A stretch of 64,000 nt of DNA, from NCBI RefSeq assembly GCF_014931605.1, contig NZ_CP053382.1, positions 310,001 through 374,000 of the forward strand, written 5' to 3'. The DNA comes from Halomonas sp. MCCC 1A13316 (GTDB lineage: Bacteria; Pseudomonadota; Gammaproteobacteria; Pseudomonadales; Halomonadaceae). The notes under the pieces were generated by a model. That model did no database searches and had not been told where the DNA came from. It worked only from the letters and a program-made list of their open reading frames with translations. The position numbers and the translations under genes are program-made. Positions 42,713-51,143 of the stretch are shown here, one piece after another. Position 1 is the first letter of the stretch; each line of letters starts with the position of its first letter.

Positions 42713-43255
42713 ATGCGCCATGCCAACTTTACAGGAGCTGCCGTTGCCACTCTTCTCCTCGCCGGTTTCGGCCAAGTTCAGGCCCAGGAGAGCCAGGACG
42801 TGGAGATGAAATTGGTGAGCACCGATGGCATCAAGGAGTCCATCGGTACCATTACGTTCGAAGATTCCGATCATGGCCTGTTGCTTACCCCTGATCTGAG
42901 TGAGTTGCCTCCCGGTGTCTACGGTTTTCACGTTCACCAGAATGCCAGCTGCGAGCCGGGCGAGAACGACTCGGGCGAGATGCAGGCTGCCGGTAAGGCA
43001 GGCGGTCATTACGACCCCGAAGATGCCGGTAGTCACGAGGGTCCCTACGGAGAAGGCCACCTCGGCGACCTACCAGTGCTGATCGTCAGCGAGGACGGAA
43101 AAGCGACCCTGCCGGTGCTGGCGCCGCGGCTCAGCGCCGAAGATCTCCAGGATCGCAGCCTGATGATCCACGAGGGCGGTGATAACTACTCTGACGAACC
43201 CGAGCCGCTGGGCGGCGGCGGCAGCCGCATGGCTTGTGGTGTGGTTGGAGCCTGA
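42713..43255 (+). CDS. sodC: Periplasmic Cu,Zn superoxide dismutase
   Basis: A 180-residue exported enzyme with signal peptide to about residue 24 (VQA-QE). Copper ligands lie in GFHVHQNASCEPG; zinc and copper ligands in AGGHYDPEDAGSHEGPYGEGHLGDLP; a further His in MIHEGGDNYSDEPEPLGGGGSRMACG. The Cys pair (ASC and MAC) forms the usual disulfide. The start follows AGGAGG. A strong terminator follows. It dismutes superoxide in the periplasm. Confidence 0.95.
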   Translation: MRHANFTGAAVATLLLAGFGQVQAQESQDVEMKLVSTDGIKESIGTITFEDSDHGLLLTPDLSELPPGVYGFHVHQNASCEPGENDSGEMQAAGKAGGHYDPEDAGSHEGPYGEGHLGDLPVLIVSEDGKATLPVLAPRLSAEDLQDRSLMIHEGGDNYSDEPEPLGGGGSRMACGVVGA

Positions 43256-43282
43256 CGGACCGGGCCGAACGCGCCCAAGCAA

Positions 43283-43310
43283 AAGGGCCTCGCCATATGG
43301 CGAGGCCCTT
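43283..43310. terminator. Bidirectional terminator between sodC and the TRAP gene
   Basis: AAGGGCCTCGCC (43283-43294) pairs with GGCGAGGCCCTT (43299-43310) around ATAT. It serves both converging transcripts, with T- or A-rich edges on each side. Confidence 0.88.
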
Positions 43311-43338
43311 CTTGGTCAGGTGGTACGATTCACGGACG

Positions 43339-45534
43339 TCAGCTCGAAGTGACGGGCTTGGCGCCGCCCCCATGAGTGGAACGCTGGAACAGGAACAGCG
43401 CCGCGCCGATGGCCAGACCGGCGATGTCGGTGTAGATGCCGCCATAGATCAGGAACAGGGCACCCACGAACATCACCAGGCGCATCCAGGCCTTGACCGG
43501 GCCGAAGAACCACGCCTGTACCGTCGCTGAGAGCAGCACGATGCCGAGCGTTGCGGTGACCCCGACGCGCAGGATCTGCACCCAGGACCCCTCCATCAGC
43601 ATGGCTGGACTGTAGAAGAACATAAACGGCACGATGAAGGCGGCGAGGCCTATCTTGAAGGAAGCCACCGAGGTGCCCATGGCGTTGTCGCCGGAGATAC
43701 CCGCTGCGGCATAGGACGCCAGCGCCACCGGCGGCGTAATCGCCGAGACCACCGCGAAGTAGAACACGAAGAAGTGCGCCACCAGCGGCTCGATGCCGAT
43801 GTTGATCAGACCGGGTGCCACCACCGAGGCCGCCACGGCATAGGCCGCCGTGGTGGGCATGCCCATCCCCAGCAGGATCGAGATGCACATGGCGAAGAAT
43901 AGGGCCAGCAGCTGGCTGACACCGGCCAGGCCCAGCAGCAGCGAGGAGAAGCGCGCGCCGACGCCAGTCAGCGAGATCACACCGACGATGAGGCCGGCAC
44001 AGGCACACACGGCAATGATCTGGATTGCCATCACGCCAGCCAGCTGCAGTGCCCTGAGAATGGCCGCCGGGCCCATCTTGTTGGGTGAGATCCAGCTCAC
44101 AACCGCGGCCGAGGCGGTGGCCAGGGTACCGGCGCGGATTACCGAATAACCCATGAAAAGTGCCACGATCAGGATGATGATCGGAGCGAACAGATAAACC
44201 TGCTTGACCAGCCGGCGGAACTGCGGAATCTCATCCTTGCGCATGCCGCGCATGCCCTTGCGGGCCGCCTCGAAGTCGACCATGAAATAGATCGAGGCGA
44301 AGTAGAGGATAGCCGGGATCACTGCTGCTATGGCGATCTCGGTGTAGGGAATGCCGGTCACTTCGGCCATGATGAAGGCGCCGGCGCCCATGATCGGTGG
44401 CATGATCTGACCACCGGTAGAGGCGGCTGCTTCGATGGCGCCAGCGCTACGGCCCGGGTAGCCCACTTTCTTCATCAGAGGAATGGTCAGCGAGCCGGTT
44501 GAAACCACGTTGCCGGCGCTGGTGCCGTTGATCATGCCCATCAGGCCGGACGCAAAAATCGCCACCTTGGCGGGACCACCGCGGGCGCGGCCGGCGGCGG
44601 CGAAGGCGAAGTTGACGAAGTAGTCACCAACCTTCGAAGCCTGCAGGAAGGCGGCGAAAATGATGAACAGAATGATATAGGTCGACGATACCGCCGTGGT
44701 CGGCCCGAGGATGCCGGCGTCGGTATACACTTGGCTGAAGAAGCGGTGCAACGACAGGCCCGGGTAGCCGAGAAAGCCCGGCAGGTAGGGGCCGGCGAAC
44801 ACATAGAGCAGAAAAATGGCGGAAATGGTCACCAATGCCAGGCCGGCGACTCGACGGGTCAGCTCGAGAATCAGCAGCGAGCCGGAGATGGCCGCCCAAG
44901 TGATGCCGACAGGAGCAAAGGAAGTCCCGGTGGAGGCACGCAGCGGGGTATTGAAGACCACAAGCAGGTAGCCGGCACTCGCCACGGCGCAGACCATCAG
45001 CACCAGGTCGGCGGGCGACAGTTTTTCGCGCACCTGACGGTAGCTCCAGGCAAGCAGGATGCCGCCGGCAGTGGCAAGCAACAGGGGATAGCCGAAGTGC
45101 CAGGTCTCGATCTGCGGATCGATGCGCATGGCGCCGCCGCTGATCGTCTGGTTCATCAGGAAGACCTGGATCAGGGCATAAATGGCAGGAATCAGCAGCG
45201 CGTAGCTCGCCCAGGCCAACCAGGCGGGCGAACGGTCGGTACCTTCCGTGTCGGCGAAGCGGCTCCCGGCATAGAGGGCATAGCCGAGCACGAGCGCACC
45301 CGCGATATGCACGATACGGAACGACCAGGTTTCCATCGGATAAACGTTCAGCGAGAACAGATGGAAACCGGAGTAGAGAATGGCCAGGGCAGCGACTACC
45401 AGCCAGTGCCAGCCGATGTAGAGTCTACGGTTGGATTCGACGATATCCTCGTCGACGCCCTCGGCAATACTTTCTGGAACCGTATCGACGGCATCGGTAT
45501 CGGCACCGGGGCGGGTGTCGGGTGTGTGGCTCAT
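43339..45534 (-). CDS. TAXI-TRAP transporter fused permease (DctQM)
   Basis: A 731-residue inner-membrane protein. An acidic N-terminus (about 1-35) is followed by about five DctQ-like and cytochrome-like helices, then a DctM-like domain of 12-14 helices from about residue 190. Motifs include ASKVGDYFVNFAFAAAGRARGGPAKVAIFASGLMGMINGTSAGNVVSTGSLTIPLMKK and GGQIMPPIMGAGAFIMAEVTGIPY, typical of fused TRAP permeases partnered with TAXI binding proteins. It is encoded 91 bp downstream of the TAXI protein. Substrate unknown; 2-oxoglutarate, glutamate and other small acids are known for the type. Confidence 0.95.
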   Translation of the reverse strand: MSHTPDTRPGADTDAVDTVPESIAEGVDEDIVESNRRLYIGWHWLVVAALAILYSGFHLFSLNVYPMETWSFRIVHIAGALVLGYALYAGSRFADTEGTDRSPAWLAWASYALLIPAIYALIQVFLMNQTISGGAMRIDPQIETWHFGYPLLLATAGGILLAWSYRQVREKLSPADLVLMVCAVASAGYLLVVFNTPLRASTGTSFAPVGITWAAISGSLLILELTRRVAGLALVTISAIFLLYVFAGPYLPGFLGYPGLSLHRFFSQVYTDAGILGPTTAVSSTYIILFIIFAAFLQASKVGDYFVNFAFAAAGRARGGPAKVAIFASGLMGMINGTSAGNVVSTGSLTIPLMKKVGYPGRSAGAIEAAASTGGQIMPPIMGAGAFIMAEVTGIPYTEIAIAAVIPAILYFASIYFMVDFEAARKGMRGMRKDEIPQFRRLVKQVYLFAPIIILIVALFMGYSVIRAGTLATASAAVVSWISPNKMGPAAILRALQLAGVMAIQIIAVCACAGLIVGVISLTGVGARFSSLLLGLAGVSQLLALFFAMCISILLGMGMPTTAAYAVAASVVAPGLINIGIEPLVAHFFVFYFAVVSAITPPVALASYAAAGISGDNAMGTSVASFKIGLAAFIVPFMFFYSPAMLMEGSWVQILRVGVTATLGIVLLSATVQAWFFGPVKAWMRLVMFVGALFLIYGGIYTDIAGLAIGAALFLFQRSTHGGGAKPVTSS

Positions 45535-45571
45535 GGGGAATTAACCCTCGGTGTGGGACGGTAGAGTGCCG

Positions 45572-45606
45572 GTCACGCCCCGTGCCGCGACGGCAAAGGG
45601 CGTGAC
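45572..45606 (-). other. Intercistronic hairpin between TAXI and TRAP permease genes
   Basis: A two-part hairpin: outer GTCACGCCC (45572-45580) with GGGCGTGAC (45598-45606), inner TGCCG (45583-45587) with CGGCA (45591-45595). It separates the abundant-type binding-protein gene from the permease. Such structures often stabilise upstream mRNA or reduce read-through, setting binding protein well above permease. Confidence 0.7.
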
Positions 45607-45625
45607 ATCAGGAGCGAGGCGTGCC

Positions 45626-46615
45626 TCAGTTCAGCTTACGCTCTTCGGGGATCTCGTAGCCGTTCTCCTCGTACCAGCGCACGGCGCCCGGATGGAAAGG
45701 CAACACCTTGTTCTTGCCGAGATTCTCGGGAATGCTGTTGGCCGCGCTGCGGTGGATTTCACGCATGCGGTCGTTGTTCTCCATGCTCAGCTTGGTGACT
45801 TCGTAGATGAAGTCTTCCGGCAAGTCGCAGCCGGCGATGGTGAAATTCCACATTGAGACGGCGCGGGCATCCTCCTGGAGAGTTTCGTAGGTGCTTGCGG
45901 GAATCTGGAACTCGGAGACCGGGAATTTCTCGCTGATCTGCTGCTGCTCTTCCTCGGTGAACTCGATGATGTTCACGTCGGTCTGCACCTCGAGCTGGCT
46001 CACCGCCGGAACCGGGATGCCGGCGGCGAAGGCGATGACGTCGATCAGGCCATCCTGCAACTGACCGCCCAGGTCGTTCCAGCCACCGTTACGGCGCTCG
46101 AAGTTCACGCCCAGTTCTTCGAGGATGCGCGGGAAGTAGGTATCAGAGGTGGAGGCCGCCGGGCCGAAGCCGATCTTGGCGCCATCGGGAATGTCGGAAA
46201 TCGACTCGATGTCTGAGCTGGACAGGGCGGTAATTGAAAACGGTGTCTCGTACATCGGGAAGAGAGCACAGACGTTATCCATCGGCACGCCCGGTGCCAG
46301 CGGGCTCTCACCGGCCAGTGCCTCGGCGGCCGGGCCCATGGTGGTCAGACCCAGGGCGATATCACCGGTGTGCACCAGCGCCAGGTTTTGGTTGGGGCCG
46401 CCGGTGACTTCGCCACCGCCGGAAATGCCCAGCTCATCGGCGATCAGGTTGGCCCAGCCCGAACCGTAGACGAAATAAGTGCCACCCTGGCTGGCTGTGC
46501 CCACGGTGAAGTTGCTCGGCCAATCGGAGCGATCCTGGGCCGAAGCCGAGGCTGCGGCGAGCACAAGGGCGCTGGCCAGGGTTCCGGTGAGCACTTTGGG
46601 AGTGACGTTGCGCAT
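45626..46615 (-). CDS. TAXI-family TRAP substrate-binding protein
   Basis: A 329-residue exported protein with signal peptide (1-26, SASA-QD). The TAXI motif is FTVGTASQGGTYFVYGSGWANLIADEL (about 36-62), and VTGGPNQNLALVHTGDIALGLTTMGPA is the ligand-binding segment. Further typical stretches are IPDGAKIGFGPAASTSDTYFPRILEELG and LQDGLIDVIAFAAGIPVPAVSQLE. The start follows GGAGATA. It is the first gene of the operon and stands about 110 bp downstream of a sigma-54 promoter. Confidence 0.95.
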   Translation of the reverse strand: MRNVTPKVLTGTLASALVLAAASASAQDRSDWPSNFTVGTASQGGTYFVYGSGWANLIADELGISGGGEVTGGPNQNLALVHTGDIALGLTTMGPAAEALAGESPLAPGVPMDNVCALFPMYETPFSITALSSSDIESISDIPDGAKIGFGPAASTSDTYFPRILEELGVNFERRNGGWNDLGGQLQDGLIDVIAFAAGIPVPAVSQLEVQTDVNIIEFTEEEQQQISEKFPVSEFQIPASTYETLQEDARAVSMWNFTIAGCDLPEDFIYEVTKLSMENNDRMREIHRSAANSIPENLGKNKVLPFHPGAVRWYEENGYEIPEERKLN

Positions 46616-46737
46616 GGCTATCTCCGTTGCATTTGTGGTTATACCTCAGCGGTCTGACGACACGCTGGTCATTTAGTATGGTGCAGAATATGCCCCGGCG
46701 CGGTGAGCGCCGAAATGACATTTGGCATTGGTTATAT

Positions 46738-46753
46738 AGCAGGCACTGTGCCA
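46738..46753 (-). promoter_or_regulatory. sigma-54 (-24/-12) promoter of the TAXI-TRAP operon
   Basis: On the minus strand, TGGCACA-GTGC-CTGCT, with GG and GC 12 bases apart. It matches TGGCACG-N4-TTGCW at nearly every defined position. Predicted start near 46726, about 110 nt before the TAXI start. RpoN control is expected. Confidence 0.75.
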
Positions 46754-46797
46754 TATAGGATTTTAATCAGCAGTATCAGCACGTTGCTGTGCATGAA

Positions 46798-46813
46798 TTC
46801 GACCAAGGTCGAA
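46798..46813. promoter_or_regulatory. Candidate enhancer dyad of the TAXI-TRAP promoter (proximal)
   Basis: TTCGACCAAGGTCGAA is a perfect 16-bp palindrome centred about 79 bp upstream of the predicted sigma-54 start. This is a usual place for an enhancer-binding protein. Its sequence does not match NtrC. The activator is unknown; DctD is one candidate. Confidence 0.5.
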
Positions 46814-46864
46814 CGATGACGAGCGAGTCGGGGCTGGAGTCCCGCACAGATGGCTGGGTACGGC

Positions 46865-46882
46865 ATGTGGAAATCCGCACAT
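46865..46882. promoter_or_regulatory. Candidate enhancer dyad of the TAXI-TRAP promoter (distal)
   Basis: ATGTG-N8-CACAT, reading ATGTGCGGATTTCCACAT on the minus strand, is centred about 147 bp upstream of the predicted start. Its GCGGATTTCC core is reminiscent of the GCGGA-N-TCCGC type of DctD target described in other bacteria. Similarity is from memory and needs alignment. The 46616-46905 gap holds no gene. Confidence 0.4.
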
Positions 46883-46905
46883 ATTCGGTTGGCTGAAGGC
46901 TTTTC

Positions 46906-48633
46906 TCAAAGCGGAGAGGGTTCCAACAGGGCGGCGATCAGGCGACTGGCCTGGTGCAGGTCGTTCATCAAGCTGGAGGCGAGCCAGGGATCCAGTCGAC
47001 GGGAACGGAGCCGCCTGGCCATCTCGTCCTGCCAATGACGGCGGACCTCGTCGATGGGTGCCGCTATCGTCTGGCTTTCCTGCTGCTCGACGAGCTGGTT
47101 GAGGCCGCTTGCCACGGCCAGCCGCAGGTCGTCGTGGGCCTCGCGCAAGGGGCTCATGCGTGCCGAGTGACGCAGCAGGCTGCGCTGCAGTACCTCGCCG
47201 AAGCGCAGAGCCTCTACCATGCGCAAGGTGCGCGACTGAAGCTTCGCTAGGCGCTGCTGTTGGTCCTCGGTAAGCGGTACGTCGATACGTGCCTGGAAGT
47301 CGAGGATACCCGTCAATAGGGGCTTGATGCGCTCGTGATAGTGAGCATTCACCAGTGGCCATGCCTCGGGGTCGATTGGGGCTTCCACGCTGCCTCGCTC
47401 CGGAGGATGACCGATCACGTCCGCACTGGACATGAGAATAGCGCTGCAGAGTAGATGGTAGACACGCCGATCGAGACGTCGGCACTCCTGCTCCATGGCG
47501 CTTACCGCGGTGTCGGCGTGATTCAGGGCGGCACTGTCCAGATAGCGTGCCTGGGTTGGTGGCAGCCTCGTAGGCTCTGGAAAGCGACGCTCGAGCAGGT
47601 CGGCCAGGCGCTTGATCCAAGGCAGCATCAGCACGATGCCCAGCAAGTTGAACAGGGTATGGAACAGAGCCAGCTTGAGCGGCCAGGCCGTAACGGCCAG
47701 GCCCACCAGTTCGGCGACGCCGTCCACCAGCCAGGCCAGCGGCACCAGCAATGCCAAGGCGACTGCAGCGGTAGCCACGTTGAAGATCACATGAGCGCCT
47801 GCCAGGCGCCGAGCGGCAACTCCCGCCGTCAGGGCACCCAGCACGGCAGTTACTGTTGTTCCGATATTGGCACCGATGGCGATGGCCAGTGCAGGCATGT
47901 AGGGTAGCTGGCCCGAGGCCAGGGCTGTCAGTGTGAGCAGTAGCGTGGCATGGCTCGATTGCATTATCACGGTGGCGAGAACACCGACCAGCACGAACAG
48001 CGGCCAGTGCCACAGCCGGTCGCCGACCAGCCCGTCAAGATGGATGCCGTCCTGCCACGCCTCGAAACCCAGCTTCATGAAATCGATGCCGAGGAACAGC
48101 AGGCCAATTCCCAGCAGCAGCCCGGCAATGCCGGACAGGATACCACTCAGGCGGTAGCGGCTGAGCAGGCCGAGGGCGAGCAGTGGCATGGCGTAATGGG
48201 CCAGGTCGAAACGCAGGCCGAGCGAGGCGATCAGCCAGGCGCCGGTGGTCGTGCCCAGGTTGGCGCCGAACAGCAAGGCGATGGCTCCGGGCAAGGCGAC
48301 CAGGCCGGCACTGACGAATGACATGGCCAGCAGCGTGATGAGCGAACTGGACTGAACCAGAGCGGTAGCCAAGGCGCCGACTCCGATAGCTCGTCCAGGG
48401 TGGCTGGTGGCGGTGTGCAACCAGCGATCGAGGGTGCCGCCGGAGAGGCGTTTGACGGCTTCTTCCAGCAGCGTCATGCCCCACAGGAACAGTCCAAGTC
48501 CGGCGGCAAGCGTGGCAAGGTCGGGGCGTGATACCAGCAAGGCAGCAGCAGCTGCCAGGCCGAGCAGTTCCAAGCGAGGCTGCCAGCCTTGACGATTCCT
48601 GGGGCCGGGAGCTGTCTCAACTTTCACCGTCAA
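46906..48633 (-). CDS. Na/Pi symporter-like protein with PhoU-type tail
   Basis: A 575-residue protein. Residues about 20-345 form nine or ten membrane helices with the paired QSSS motifs of the PNaS family: ALVQSSSLITLLAM and VIMQSSHATLLLTL, the second being QSSH. GANLGTTTGAW and GANIGTTVTA are the duplicated GxNxGTT motifs. A cytoplasmic helical tail (about 370-575) resembles PhoU-like domains of YjbB-type proteins. Its ATG overlaps the yheV stop by 4 nt. Phosphate export or import is the family role. It stands between yheV-prlC and the TAXI operon. Confidence 0.9.
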   Translation of the reverse strand: MTVKVETAPGPRNRQGWQPRLELLGLAAAAALLVSRPDLATLAAGLGLFLWGMTLLEEAVKRLSGGTLDRWLHTATSHPGRAIGVGALATALVQSSSLITLLAMSFVSAGLVALPGAIALLFGANLGTTTGAWLIASLGLRFDLAHYAMPLLALGLLSRYRLSGILSGIAGLLLGIGLLFLGIDFMKLGFEAWQDGIHLDGLVGDRLWHWPLFVLVGVLATVIMQSSHATLLLTLTALASGQLPYMPALAIAIGANIGTTVTAVLGALTAGVAARRLAGAHVIFNVATAAVALALLVPLAWLVDGVAELVGLAVTAWPLKLALFHTLFNLLGIVLMLPWIKRLADLLERRFPEPTRLPPTQARYLDSAALNHADTAVSAMEQECRRLDRRVYHLLCSAILMSSADVIGHPPERGSVEAPIDPEAWPLVNAHYHERIKPLLTGILDFQARIDVPLTEDQQQRLAKLQSRTLRMVEALRFGEVLQRSLLRHSARMSPLREAHDDLRLAVASGLNQLVEQQESQTIAAPIDEVRRHWQDEMARRLRSRRLDPWLASSLMNDLHQASRLIAALLEPSPL

Positions 48634-48875
48634 CGGCTTCCTGGGTCTAGGATCCTCACGGTCTGGATGGTGTTGCGTTGCTGCTCCTCGCGCTCACGGT
48701 TGACGCGCGTCTCCAGTTCGGCAGCCGCTTCGTCCTCGATCGGTGCCTGTTCGAAGAAGTCGCAGCTGACGCAGTCGCGATAACGCACGCCGTTCTGCTC
48801 CCAGGAGCGGATGCGGTCCATCTCGGCACAGCGGGGGCAGATAGCGCCGGCAATGAAGCGTTTCTGAACGGCCAT
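48630..48875 (-). CDS. yheV: YheV-family small zinc-binding protein
   Basis: An 81-residue protein with a treble-clef-like CPRCAEMDRIRSWEQNGVRYRDCVSCDF (about 13-40): two CxxC pairs that probably bind zinc. A charged helical tail follows. YheV (DUF2387) is usually found near prlC in gammaproteobacteria, as here, where the prlC gene lies just upstream. GGAGACTCC precedes the start. Translationally coupled to the Na/Pi-like gene. Function unknown. Confidence 0.88.
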   Translation of the reverse strand: MAVQKRFIAGAICPRCAEMDRIRSWEQNGVRYRDCVSCDFFEQAPIEDEAAAELETRVNREREEQQRNTIQTVRILDPGSR

Positions 48876-48893
48876 GGAGTCTCCGTAGACTGT

Positions 48894-48912
48894 CCGCCGG
48901 TGAATCCGGCGG
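48894..48912 (-). other. Hairpin between prlC and yheV
   Basis: CCGCCGG (48894-48900) pairs with CCGGCGG (48906-48912) across TGAAT. No T tract follows on the minus strand; likely an mRNA processing or partial termination structure rather than a full terminator. Confidence 0.5.
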
Positions 48913-48948
48913 CGCTGTGGCTAACGATACCTTGCCGCGCTCATGGAG

Positions 48949-51006
48949 TCAGGCAGCACGGATACCGCTGTGGCGTAGCAGCGGCTCGACGCTGGGCTCG
49001 CGGCCGCGGAAGGCCCGGAACAGCTCTGCAGCGTCGCGAGCCCCGCCCTGCTCGAGTATCTCGCTGCGGAAGCGACGCCCGGTTTCAGAGTCGAAGATGC
49101 CGGCCTCCTCGAAGGCGCTCCAGGCATCGGCAGAGAGTACCTCGGCCCACTTGTAGCTGTAGTAGCCTGCGGCATAACCGCCGGCGAAGATATGGCTGAA
49201 GCCGTTCTGAAAGCGATTGAAGTCGGCCTTCGGCACGACCGATACGGCATCGCGCACCTCGTCGAGCAGGGCCTGCACCTCGGCCGCCGTGGGCGCGCTC
49301 AGCTCATGGTGCAGGCGCAGATCGAACAGCGAAAACTCCAGCTGGCGCAGCAGGCCCATGGCCGACTGGAAGTTCTTGGCCGCTTGCAGTCGCTCCAGCA
49401 GCTCAGCCGGCAATGCCTCGCCGCTGTCGACGTGTGCGGCGATCAGGTCGAGGCCCTCGCGCTCCCAGCAATAGTTCTCCATGAACTGGCTGGGCAGTTC
49501 CACCGCGTCCCAGGCCACGCCGTTGATGCCGGACACTTCGGCCACCGTCTGCCGGGTCAGCATGTGGTGCAGGCCATGGCCGAACTCATGGAACAGGGTG
49601 GTGACTTCGTCGTGGGTCAACAGCGCCGGCTTGTCGCCCACCGGGCGGGTGAAGTTGCAGGTCAGGTAGGCCACCGGCAACTGAAGGCCTCCATCCTCGT
49701 GGGAGCGGCGTACTCGGCACTCGTCCATCCAGGCGCCGCCGCGCTTGCCTTCGCGGGCGTAGAGGTCGAGGTAGAAGCCGGCAATGGGCTCTCCGTTCTC
49801 CAGGATGCGGAAGTAGCGTACCTCGGGATGGTAGCGGGGCGCCTGGAGATCCTCTTCGAAGGTGACGCCGTAGAGGCGCTCGACGACGCGGAACAGGCCG
49901 TCGACCACTCTTGGCGCAGGGAAGTAGGGACGTAGCTGCTCCTGGGAGATGGCGTGGCGAGCCTCGCGCAGCTTTTCGCTGGCATAGCCGATATCCCAGG
50001 GGGCCAGCTCGGGGAGGTCAAGCGTTTCGCGAGCATAGGCTGCGAGTTCGGCGAACTCCTCCCGGGCTTGGGGCACCGCACGGCGAGCAAGGTCGTCGAG
50101 AAAGTCCTGCACCTGACGGGGTGACTCGGCCATCTTGGTGGCCAAGGACAGATCGGCATAGCTGGCGAAGCCGAGCAGTTCGGCCAGTTCGTGGCGCAGG
50201 GCCAAGGTTTCCTCGATGATCGGTGCGTTGTCGTACTCGCCGGCATTGGGCCCCTGGTCCGAAGCGCGGGTGACAAAGGCGGTGTAGACCTCGCGGCGCA
50301 GCTCGCGGTCGTCGGCAAAAGTCAGCACGGGGTAGAAGCTGGGGAAATCAAGGGTGATGCGATAGCCCTTGACGCCTTTGGCCTCGGCATTGGCGGCCAG
50401 TGTCGCCAGGGCGCTCTCCGGCAAACCGGCCAGTCTGGCCGTGTCGTCGATGTCCTTGTGCCAGGCCTGGGTGGCATCGAGCAGTTGGTTGGAGAAGGTG
50501 TTGGAGAGTTCCGATAGGCGCGCCTTGATCTCGCCGTAGCGCTTCTTCTGCTCCGCCGGCAAGTCGACGCCGGCGAGGCGGAAGTCGCGCAGGGTATTGT
50601 CGACGCTGCGGCGCTGGGCTTCATCCAGCTCGGCCCAGGCCGGCCCCTCCTTGAGCGCCTGCCAGGCGCGGAACAGCCCCTCATGCTGGCCCAGCCAGGT
50701 GCTGTAATCCGATAGCTTGCCCAGGCAGGCCTGGTAGGCCTCGCGCAGAGCCGGTGAATTCATGGTGCCATTGAGATGCGAAACCGGCGACCAGGCACGA
50801 GACAGCCGGTCGTTGAGCGCCTCGAGTGGAGCGGCCAGGCTCTCCCAGGTTGGCGCCTCCTGCTGAGCGCGCTCGACCAGAGCCTCGGTCCCGGCGCGAT
50901 TGTCGGCGAGCAGTTTGTCGATTGCCGGTACCACGTGCTCCGACTTGATCGCGGCGAAGGGGGGCAGCTCATGGGGCTCAAGCAGCGGATTGTGGGGCAT
51001 GCGCAC
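48949..51006 (-). CDS. prlC: Oligopeptidase A
   Basis: A 685-residue cytoplasmic M3 metallopeptidase. The zinc motif HEFGH lies near residue 472 in TTLFHEFGHGLHHMLT, with the downstream GVAWDAVELPSQFMENYCWE carrying the third ligand Glu. Length equals E. coli PrlC (680). It degrades signal peptides and short peptides after cytoplasmic or ATP-dependent proteolysis. It heads the prlC, yheV, Na/Pi-like minus-strand run and is divergent from the SNF-type transporter. Confidence 0.97.
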   Translation of the reverse strand: MRMPHNPLLEPHELPPFAAIKSEHVVPAIDKLLADNRAGTEALVERAQQEAPTWESLAAPLEALNDRLSRAWSPVSHLNGTMNSPALREAYQACLGKLSDYSTWLGQHEGLFRAWQALKEGPAWAELDEAQRRSVDNTLRDFRLAGVDLPAEQKKRYGEIKARLSELSNTFSNQLLDATQAWHKDIDDTARLAGLPESALATLAANAEAKGVKGYRITLDFPSFYPVLTFADDRELRREVYTAFVTRASDQGPNAGEYDNAPIIEETLALRHELAELLGFASYADLSLATKMAESPRQVQDFLDDLARRAVPQAREEFAELAAYARETLDLPELAPWDIGYASEKLREARHAISQEQLRPYFPAPRVVDGLFRVVERLYGVTFEEDLQAPRYHPEVRYFRILENGEPIAGFYLDLYAREGKRGGAWMDECRVRRSHEDGGLQLPVAYLTCNFTRPVGDKPALLTHDEVTTLFHEFGHGLHHMLTRQTVAEVSGINGVAWDAVELPSQFMENYCWEREGLDLIAAHVDSGEALPAELLERLQAAKNFQSAMGLLRQLEFSLFDLRLHHELSAPTAAEVQALLDEVRDAVSVVPKADFNRFQNGFSHIFAGGYAAGYYSYKWAEVLSADAWSAFEEAGIFDSETGRRFRSEILEQGGARDAAELFRAFRGREPSVEPLLRHSGIRAA

Positions 51007-51143
51007 CTCGGGTTGACGTCGGGCGAGTGAAAGCGAATAGCAGTTAGATGCGGCCGCTGGGGGCGGGTTTCAATCCCTCAGGGGATTGGTGGTTATGGAA
51101 CGGCCTGATAGGCTTGCGCCTCCACGAAAGTCGAGGTGACGGC

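Noticed and set aside
46779..46793. TGCAC-N5/6-GTGC like NtrC site upstream of the TAXI operon
   Set aside because: Spacing between GCAC and GTGC is one base shorter than in true NtrC dyads and the outer right-half bases differ, so NtrC control is not supported.
46763..48013. 416-codon minus-strand frame over the Na/Pi-like gene
   Set aside because: Out-of-frame shadow of a well-supported transporter, rich in Arg, Pro and Gly with no domain.
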